Shown here: one piece after another, positions 1-5,157 of the stretch
Layout of the letters: every line of letters starts with the position of its first letter
Position numbering within the stretch: position 1 is the first letter of the stretch
Notes under the pieces: generated by a model
The model's database searches: none
Told to the model about the DNA's origin: nothing
The model's input: only the letters and a program-made list of their open reading frames with translations
Position numbers and translations under genes: made by a program
From: Candidatus Poribacteria bacterium
Lineage (GTDB): Bacteria; Poribacteria; WGA-4E; PCPOR2b
Direction: 5' to 3'
DNA length: 8,169 nucleotides
Assembly (NCBI GenBank): GCA_027296925.1
Contig: JAPUIP010000779.1
Span: forward strand, 1-8,169

Positions 1-40
1 GTGGTATCACAATGCGATCTCCGGATCGAAGTACTGAATC

Positions 41-257
41 CTAAGGAATGACTACCAAATAACTTGGACATTATGTCACTCTGAGCCCTTCGCTTCGCTC
101 GAATCCACCAGCGTGGAGGGGAGGTCGGTCGCCCCCTCAAAGTTCGGGGCAAGCTCCTTGAAGCTCGGGACAGGCGGCACAGGCGGGACAGGCAGGACAG
201 GCTTGCAGGGCTCCTCAGAATGACAAATGCAGGAGTTATTAAATCGCCATTCCTAAG
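41..257. repeat. MITE-like intergenic element with long imperfect terminal inverted repeats
   Basis: The left arm (41-85) and right arm (214-257) are imperfect reverse complements. The outer part, 41-64 against 234-257, matches at 18 of 24 positions. The inner part, TGTCACTCTGAG (74-85) against CTCAGAATGACA (214-225), matches at 11 of 12. The short segments between outer and inner parts also share CATT. The 128-bp interior is GC-rich, has no ORF of note and contains a 9-bp tandem repeat. A folded non-coding element of about 217 bp with this shape resembles a non-autonomous (MITE-like) or REP-type interspersed repeat. Target-site duplications were not recognised and no transposase is present, so mobility is inference. 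Confidence 0.55.
167..202. repeat. 9-bp tandem repeat, four copies
   Basis: Four consecutive 9-bp units are visible: GGGACAGGC (167-175), GGCACAGGC (176-184), GGGACAGGC (185-193) and AGGACAGGC (194-202). Two diverged copies of a related 19-bp sequence lead into it (CTCAAAGTTCGGGGCAAGC, then CTTGAAGCTCGGGACAGGC ending at 175). The array lies inside the inverted-repeat element and is not part of a supported gene. It is a minisatellite-like array, not a CRISPR, because there are no spacers. Confidence 0.7.
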
Positions 258-271
258 TTCCGGATTCCCTC

Positions 272-343
272 ATTTTCATGTCTTTACGATTGCGCTGTGC
301 AGAGGGACGGTCCGTCCCTGATAGACCGAACGAGCATGAAAAT
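272..343. repeat. Inverted repeat with a central palindrome
   Basis: ATTTTCATG (272-280) is the exact reverse complement of CATGAAAAT (335-343). Near the middle is a 17-bp near-palindrome, AGGGACGG-T-CCGTCCCT (303-319), with eight paired bases either side of one central T. The sequence outside the arms (GTTCCGGATT before, ATTCCGAAC after) is also roughly complementary. The whole could fold as a stem with a strong GC tip. No T-run follows, so it does not look like a normal intrinsic terminator. A second interspersed repeat or a regulatory structure are the alternatives. Confidence 0.45.
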
Positions 344-411
344 TCCGAACCTCAGACTGAACGAAGTGAAACCGCATGGAGTGGCGCTGGGTGTCTAGGC
401 TTGAAATTCTC

Positions 412-470
412 AATCACAACGAACAGCGTTAATTTCATTCCAATGAGCGACTAAACGCCGTTCGTTGATT
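412..470. promoter_or_regulatory. Hairpin in the fliG leader
   Basis: Positions 412-430 pair with 454-470: AATC/GATT, a 2-nt bulge (416-417), then seven pairs (418-424 with 460-466), one A-C mismatch, and five more pairs (426-430 with 454-458). The apical loop is about 23 nt. The 3' arm ends 13 nt before the fliG Shine-Dalgarno sequence and is not followed by a T-run. Its position suits a leader-RNA structure or an operator for a dimeric regulator. No convincing promoter boxes could be assigned here. Confidence 0.45.
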
Positions 471-499
471 CATATTCCAACGTAGGAGATCATAAGACC

Positions 500-1549
500 A
501 TGCCAGAAACATTGCCGATTCCAGGAAATGACTTGAGCCAACCGGGAAAAACATTAAGCGGACTGGAGAAAGCGGCAGCGCTGTTAATTATCTTAGGGCA
601 AGAGAACTCCGGTCCTATTTTGACGAACCTCGCCCCAAAAGAGATTGAAGGCTTAACCATACAAATTGGGTTGACCCACGTCGTGTCGAACGATATCCGC
701 TTACAGGTCCTTCGCGAATTCCGCATGTTGCTGCTCGCCAAGCAGTATATCATTCAAGGTGGGCTGGAGTACGCGAGATCGCTTCTATGCATGGCGATGG
801 ATGAGGGGGAAGCCGACAAATTGATGGAGCGTGTTCAACGGATAATTGAGGGCAATCCATTCGAGTTTATGGAGCAAGCCAATCCATCAAATCTTCTCGA
901 ACTGCTGCGGCACGAACACCCCCAAACAACCTCGCTTATTCTTGCGCATCTGAGCCCACGCCAAGCCAGTGCAATCATTCAAGGGCTACCCGCCGAAACT
1001 AAGCTGGATGTCATCAGACGCATCGCTGATATGGATCAGATTGATCACCACGTGCTTAACCTATTGCATCAATCGCTAAAAGGCAAGATTTCGGCGTTGT
1101 TAAGTACCTCTCAGGATCAGGTGGGCGGACCAGAAAGTGTGGCGGAAATCTTGAACCTGGTTGATTCCACCTCTGAAAAACAGATTATGTCCGGATTAGT
1201 CGGCGAAGACCCTGAGCTGGCGGAGCAAGTGCAGTCCCTGATGTTCACTTTTGATGACCTGGAGCATATCGATCCACGAGGTATACAGCGGATTTTGGCC
1301 CAGGCGGAAATGGGAGATACTATTTTAGCTCTAAAAGCAGCAACTGATACGCTCAAACAGAAATTCCTGGACTGTGTATCAAAGCGTAATGCTGAGGGAA
1401 TCGCGGAAGAACTCGAAATTATGGGGCGTATTCCGTTAAAAGATGTTGAAGAGGCGCAGCAAAAAATCCTGCAGATTGCGAGAGACCTTGAAGAGGCGGG
1501 TGAAATCGTCATTATCCGTGGCGGTGGTGATGATTCGCAATACATCTAA
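500..1549 (+). CDS. fliG: Flagellar motor switch protein FliG
   Basis: FliG is the C-ring protein that attaches to the FliF ring, receives torque from the MotA stator and takes part in direction switching. The 349-residue product has family length (about 330-350). Residues about 18-105 are the FliF-binding N-terminal domain (SGLEKAAALLIILG). EHPQT at 139-143 is the conserved FliM-binding motif of the middle domain. The C-terminal domain carries MFTFDDL, the torque helix region (ALK with K279, SKR with R296, E303-E304) and a typical AGEIVIIRGGG tail. The E. coli torque residues K264, R281 and D288/D289 thus have counterparts (E/E for D/D), but the position matching R297 is P312, in MGRIPLKDVEEAQ, where MGPVRLKDVEEAQ is usual. 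The start is supported by AGGAG at 484-488, 11 nt upstream. It is the first gene of the cluster here; fliF is not adjacent. Confidence 0.98.
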   Translation: MPETLPIPGNDLSQPGKTLSGLEKAAALLIILGQENSGPILTNLAPKEIEGLTIQIGLTHVVSNDIRLQVLREFRMLLLAKQYIIQGGLEYARSLLCMAMDEGEADKLMERVQRIIEGNPFEFMEQANPSNLLELLRHEHPQTTSLILAHLSPRQASAIIQGLPAETKLDVIRRIADMDQIDHHVLNLLHQSLKGKISALLSTSQDQVGGPESVAEILNLVDSTSEKQIMSGLVGEDPELAEQVQSLMFTFDDLEHIDPRGIQRILAQAEMGDTILALKAATDTLKQKFLDCVSKRNAEGIAEELEIMGRIPLKDVEEAQQKILQIARDLEEAGEIVIIRGGGDDSQYI

Positions 1550-1651
1550 AGTTCGTGTGATGGGGTTACAGAGTGAGACGGTAGATGCGCATCCCTATGT
1601 ATCCCTATTTCGTATGAGACGGAATAATCCGAGTCCAGAAAAGATCTGAAA
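1550..1651. other. fliG-fliH intergenic spacer
   Basis: This 102-bp gap holds no supported gene. It has a short direct repeat, ATCCCTATGT (1591-1600) followed at once by ATCCCTATTT (1601-1610), and two copies of TGAGACGG (1574-1581 and 1615-1622). An in-frame stop at 1625-1627 prevents fliH from starting further upstream. No terminator-like hairpin was seen, so the two genes are probably co-transcribed. Confidence 0.6.
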
Positions 1652-2560
1652 ATGGCAAGAGTCCTTCGCGCAGATCAGGTTCCGAAGTCCGCAACTCCAT
1701 TTGAGCCCGTCGGTAGCAACGATGTCGTTCTTGAGGACTTTGACACATCTGGCGCCGGCAATGGTTTTTCGAGGACTTCGGGCGCATCTGCTAGATCCAG
1801 TCCGGGAGGGTCGTTAGCTGATAATATCATCAAAGCCGCAGAGCTCCAGGCAGAAGAAATCCTCACCCGTGCAAAAGATCAAGCGGATCGACAGCTTGAA
1901 AAAGCACAGACCGAGGTCGATAGGGCAGCGGCCGAAGCTGAAGAAATTATAGCACAGGCGCAGGCTGAGGCGTTGCGCCTCCAAGAACAGGCGCGGCAGG
2001 AAATCGATAAGGCACGGCAGGCAGCACAGTCAGAAGGATATGAACGAGGACAGGGGCTCGCGATTCAAGAGCGGAACGCTGAAATCGATCATCTGATTCA
2101 AGCCTTGCAAAACGCCATTGATGCAACGCCCGCATTTAAGGAGAAACTGATTGCCCAGTATGAGGCGGAGATTCTCGAACTCGCTCTGGTGATTGCCACG
2201 AAGATCGTTGGGTTTGAGTTATCCATCCATCCAGATCTCATTTTCGAAGTGGTCAAGGGTGGGATTGAGTTATTGAAAGATAAGCGCGAAATCTCAATTA
2301 GTCTCAGTCCGGGCGATCTCGAGTTGGTTAGACAGTATCGACCGGAACTGCTGAGACAGGTTGAAGGCGCCGGACAAATCTATCTAATCGCTGACGAGAA
2401 CCTCATCACAGGTGAGTGTCTCATCGAGAATAAATCGAACCTTGTGGACAGCACATGGCGCCGGAAGATCAGCAACGCCGCCGAAATGGTTTGGGAGCTC
2501 TATAATCAGCGTGATGTCCCCGAACAGGATGCCGCCATCAATGCAACAACCCCATATTGA
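1652..2560 (+). CDS. fliH: Flagellar export regulator FliH
   Basis: FliH dimerises through a coiled coil, binds the N-terminus of the ATPase FliI, restrains its activity and links it to the C-ring and export gate. The 302-residue product has a low-complexity N-terminal stretch (to about 55), a highly charged alanine-rich coiled coil (about 60-128), a glycine-spaced segment EGYERGQG at 128-135 that recalls the GxxxG repeats of the family, and a C-terminal V-ATPase-E-like domain (about 150-290). It is longer than the roughly 235 residues of enterobacterial FliH. The start is fixed by the in-frame stop at 1625 and lack of other ATG codons between; the ribosome binding site is weak (purine-rich AGAAAAGA). 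The end overlaps fliI by 20 bp, implying translational coupling. Confidence 0.95.
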   Translation: MARVLRADQVPKSATPFEPVGSNDVVLEDFDTSGAGNGFSRTSGASARSSPGGSLADNIIKAAELQAEEILTRAKDQADRQLEKAQTEVDRAAAEAEEIIAQAQAEALRLQEQARQEIDKARQAAQSEGYERGQGLAIQERNAEIDHLIQALQNAIDATPAFKEKLIAQYEAEILELALVIATKIVGFELSIHPDLIFEVVKGGIELLKDKREISISLSPGDLELVRQYRPELLRQVEGAGQIYLIADENLITGECLIENKSNLVDSTWRRKISNAAEMVWELYNQRDVPEQDAAINATTPY

Positions 2561-3893
2561 TCTCAGACGATACATCCGTGCCATTGCGGCCAAGCAGCTA
2601 ATGTCGTTGTATGGTAAAGTGACGAAGGTGGTCGGCCTTGTCGTCGAAGCTGAAGGTATCACGGCGCCCGTTGGTGAATTGTGTCATATCCTCACAGAGG
2701 CGTCCTATACCGGCGCCCAATCGCGGATGCAAGCCGAGGTGGTCGGCTTTGACGGGGAGAAACTGCTGCTAATGCCACTTGGAGAGCTTCGGGGTATTCG
2801 CCCTTCCGATCGCGTGGTTTTGACAAACACATCATTGTCGGTTCGTGTTGGCGATGAGTTGCTCGGTCGAGTTGTTGATGCGCTTGGAAACCCGATTGAT
2901 GGTGGCGGGGATGTCCTGGCATTGGAGACTTATCCGGTGCACAATTCTCCGCCGAACTGCTACGGACGTCGGCGCATCACGGAAACCCTCAGTACAGGGA
3001 TTCGAGCCATCGATGGATTGCTCACAATCGGAAAGGGACAGCGCGTCGGTATCTTCGCGGGAAGCGGCGTGGGCAAAAGCACTTTGTTGGGGATGATTGC
3101 TCGCTTTACAAACGCCGATGTCAACGTGATCGCCCTGATCGGTGAGCGCGGGCGTGAGGTGAGAGAATTTATCGAGGACTCACTCGGAGATGGGCTGAGC
3201 AAATCTGTCGTCGTCGCTGTCACATCGGACCAGTCGCCACTGTTGCGTGTGCAAGGGGCGCTGACGGCAACGGCAATCGCCGAATACTTCCGGGCTCGGG
3301 GCAAACACGTGATGCTAATGATGGATTCTGTAACGCGGTTTGCCATGGCGCAACGGGAGATTGGGCTTTCGATCGGCGAACCCCCAACGACGCGGGGATA
3401 CACACCGTCCGTTTTCGCCAAAATGCCCATGCTCATGGAACGTGCGGGAACCACCGATGGCGATGGATCAATTACAGGGCTTTACACCATATTAGTTGAA
3501 GGTGATGATATGAACGAACCGATTGCTGATACCGCTCGATCCATCCTCGATGGACACATTGTCCTGTCACGAACCATTGCCGCACAAAATCACTATCCTG
3601 CTATCGACATTTCAAACAGCTTAAGTCGTCTCATGCCGGAAATCACATCGACGGAACATCAACAGCTTTCCAGGAGATTTCGTCAGGTTTTAGCGGACTA
3701 TGAAGCGATACGAGACGCATATAATATTGGTGCATATACGGTTGGTATGAATCCACGGAGCGACTATGCCCTCCAGCATATCGACGCGATGAATCAGTTC
3801 CTTCGACAGGGAGTTGAAAAGAGCGCTTTTGAGGAAACAGCCATCCAATTGGTGAATACTTTCACTGATGCCGATTCTCCTTCGGCCGGGTAA
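2541..3893 (+). CDS. fliI: Flagellum-specific export ATPase FliI
   Basis: FliI is the hexameric cytoplasmic ATPase of the flagellar type III export apparatus, related to the F1-ATPase beta subunit. It has Walker A AGSGVGKST at 173-181, the catalytic-glutamate segment GERGREV at 201-207, and Walker B VMLMMD ending at D262. It also has the N-terminal barrel region (YGKVTKVVGLVVEAEG), the family segment GEPPTTRGYTPSVFA, and a C-terminal helical domain. The frame is open back to 2412, but the ATG at 2541 gives MQQPHIDLRRYI, a normal FliI N-terminus, and 450 residues, the usual size (Salmonella FliI has 456). AGGA at 2526-2529 lies 11 nt upstream. ATG codons at 2529 and 2514 are possible but less likely. 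It overlaps fliH by 20 bp, as expected for partners made together. Confidence 0.97.
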   Translation: MQQPHIDLRRYIRAIAAKQLMSLYGKVTKVVGLVVEAEGITAPVGELCHILTEASYTGAQSRMQAEVVGFDGEKLLLMPLGELRGIRPSDRVVLTNTSLSVRVGDELLGRVVDALGNPIDGGGDVLALETYPVHNSPPNCYGRRRITETLSTGIRAIDGLLTIGKGQRVGIFAGSGVGKSTLLGMIARFTNADVNVIALIGERGREVREFIEDSLGDGLSKSVVVAVTSDQSPLLRVQGALTATAIAEYFRARGKHVMLMMDSVTRFAMAQREIGLSIGEPPTTRGYTPSVFAKMPMLMERAGTTDGDGSITGLYTILVEGDDMNEPIADTARSILDGHIVLSRTIAAQNHYPAIDISNSLSRLMPEITSTEHQQLSRRFRQVLADYEAIRDAYNIGAYTVGMNPRSDYALQHIDAMNQFLRQGVEKSAFEETAIQLVNTFTDADSPSAG

Positions 3894-4134
3894 TTGACCA
3901 TTTCTTTCATCTCCGCACTTCTTCATTCTTGTTCACATTTCGCGGCGCATCCGTTGAAAGGTAATACCGTTTTCAGTTTCAAATGAGCTCATTGGAAATC
4001 GTGCTATCGTATGAATAGTCGCATCTGGAACTACAAATGGTATAAGCCGTCACTCAACGCAACTTTCCACTCCCATCCTTGATGCGAATGATACAATTGC
4101 CACTGATAAACCGTCGAAATGACAATGACAGAAA
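3894..4134. other. fliI-fliJ intergenic region
   Basis: At 241 bp this is the largest gap within the cluster, whereas fliI/fliJ are close or overlapping in many operons. No ORF beyond a 23-codon one (4011-4082) is present and no intrinsic terminator was recognised. A near-perfect 22-bp palindrome lies at 3977-3998. No confident -35/-10 or sigma-54 pair was found. The region could hold an internal promoter for fliJ onward, but that is inference from its length and the palindrome. Confidence 0.5.
3977..3998. promoter_or_regulatory. 22-bp palindrome, possible operator
   Basis: TTTCAAATGAG followed by CTCATTGGAAA pairs at 10 of 11 positions, with no loop and only one A-G mismatch. A gapless AT-rich dyad of this length is typical of binding sites for dimeric DNA-binding proteins more than of RNA hairpins. 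It sits about 140 bp before fliJ in an unusually long gap. The bound protein cannot be identified from the sequence. Confidence 0.4.
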
Positions 4135-4590
4135 ATGAAAAAATACCGCTTTAATCTCGAAGCTGTACTACAACAGCGCAAATTAATCCACGAACAGAAA
4201 GCCAGAGAATTCTCTGCCGCAATGCATCAGTTGCAGGTGGAGGCGCGTCGATTGTCGGAGTTTCGCTGTCAGCAATCGGAAACACTTTCTGCGTTTCGGA
4301 AAAAAAAGCAGGATGGACTTACCGTGCGCGACTCCGTCCTCTACTTGCCGTACTTAGATCGTCTGGCAGAAGCGGAGAAAGCGCAAGCTGCAGTGGTGGC
4401 AGAAGTGGAAACTCGTGTCAAAGCCGCAGGGAAAGCGTTGGAACACGCGCGAGTTCAGTATGAGATTATGGAGAAAATGAAGGAAAAATCTCGTCAGACA
4501 TATAACGATCAATTAAAGCATGAGGAAAACCGGTTTCTGGATGAGATCAGTACCATGCGGTATGAATCCGCCCCGAAATCAAATGGCTGA
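4135..4590 (+). CDS. fliJ: Flagellar export protein FliJ
   Basis: FliJ is a small antiparallel coiled coil that sits in the centre of the FliI hexamer like the gamma subunit of F1-ATPase, contacts FlhA and helps recycle chaperones. The 151-residue product (Salmonella 147) is almost entirely charged helix. It begins with the family signature MKKYRFNLEAVLQQRK and contains long heptad-like stretches at about 15-60 and 75-135 separated by a break near 63-72. The initiating ATG gives this standard N-terminus; the ribosome binding site is poor (ACAGAAA just upstream). It lies 241 bp after fliI and 15 bp before the next gene. Identification rests on the N-terminal motif, length, coiled coil and position, since FliJ sequences diverge strongly. 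Confidence 0.93.
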   Translation: MKKYRFNLEAVLQQRKLIHEQKAREFSAAMHQLQVEARRLSEFRCQQSETLSAFRKKKQDGLTVRDSVLYLPYLDRLAEAEKAQAAVVAEVETRVKAAGKALEHARVQYEIMEKMKEKSRQTYNDQLKHEENRFLDEISTMRYESAPKSNG

Positions 4591-4605
4591 CTATAGGTTC
4601 GGATC

Positions 4606-5157
4606 ATGGTGACAAAGATTTTAGGTCTGCTTGCTCTGTTTTTTTACTTTACCGCGCTGGTATTCGGGCTCATTCTGTATCTGAGTGCGGATCGACGGGA
4701 TCTGATGACGGCTGGTGAAATCATTGGCTATGCAACAATCACGAAGCCCGAAGCGGAGGAGATTCAAAAACTCATGGATCGCGAAAACGAGTTATCCTAC
4801 AAAGTCGAGCAGTTGCAATCAGAGTTAATCGACAAACAGGCACGGATTGATAAAATGACGGCGGAGATCGATCAACTGCAGGAGAAATTTGATGCGCTTA
4901 AGGCCGATAAGCAAAAGTATGAAAAGGGACAGGCGTTGGCAACAGATTTGCTAGCAATGAAACCGCAACAAGCCGTTGCAACATTGACAGAAGCGGAAGA
5001 TACGCTCCTTGAGTTTTTCGTCGCGTATGCGATGCCCTTTATGCGTAAGACGCCACAGCACAAGAAATTCATGGATACTGTTGCTAAAAATAATCCAGTT
5101 CTTGCAGCACAAATTGAAGCACTCGTTGCCAAAGAGGAAGAAAGAATAGCCCAATAA
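4606..5157 (+). CDS. YlxF/MotE-like membrane-anchored coiled-coil flagellar protein
   Basis: The 183-residue product has one N-terminal transmembrane helix (about 5-27, ILGLLALFFYFTALVFGLIL), a linker, a coiled coil (about 52-108, heptads such as QLQSELIDKQARIDKMTAEI) and a small helical C-terminal domain (about 112-178) that contains LLAMKPQQAVATL. This MKPxxAA-type segment recalls the MgtE-N-like domain of the MotE/YlxF family. In B. subtilis ylxF lies between fliJ and fliK, exactly this position. In alphaproteobacteria MotE is a periplasmic chaperone of the motor protein MotC. The usual second MKPxxAA repeat is not evident, and the C-terminus instead carries AYAMPFMRKTPQHKKF, so this may be a divergent family. 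A weak TAGG lies about 8 nt before the start. The gene ends in TAATG, overlapping fliK by one base. Confidence 0.8.
   Translation: MVTKILGLLALFFYFTALVFGLILYLSADRRDLMTAGEIIGYATITKPEAEEIQKLMDRENELSYKVEQLQSELIDKQARIDKMTAEIDQLQEKFDALKADKQKYEKGQALATDLLAMKPQQAVATLTEAEDTLLEFFVAYAMPFMRKTPQHKKFMDTVAKNNPVLAAQIEALVAKEEERIAQ

Noticed and set aside
1..51. Possible C-terminal tail of an upstream gene (16 codons then TGA)
   Set aside because: All three forward frames close within about 50 bp, so the open stretch carries no information.
167..202. CRISPR-like array
   Set aside because: The 9-bp units are directly adjacent and have no spacers.
1443..1649. 68-codon + strand ORF over the end of fliG and the spacer
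   Set aside because: It overlaps well-conserved fliG codons in another frame and encodes no recognisable protein.
2412..2540. N-terminal extension of the fliI reading frame
   Set aside because: The frame is open from an ATG at 2412, but the extra 43 residues lie over the fliH C-terminus, do not resemble FliI, and the start at 2541 gives the family N-terminus and length.
2960..3454. 164-codon ORF on the - strand within fliI
   Set aside because: It is antisense to the conserved ATPase core, including Walker A and B; no independent support.
3991..4016. Promoter overlapping the palindrome (TTGGAA and TATGAA, or a sigma-54 GG/GC pair)
   Set aside because: The spacing between boxes is 12 bp, too short for sigma-70, and GG and GC are 7 bp apart where sigma-54 needs 10.
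4011..4082. 23-residue ORF in the fliI-fliJ gap
   Set aside because: It has no ribosome binding site or recognisable feature and is too short to support from sequence alone.
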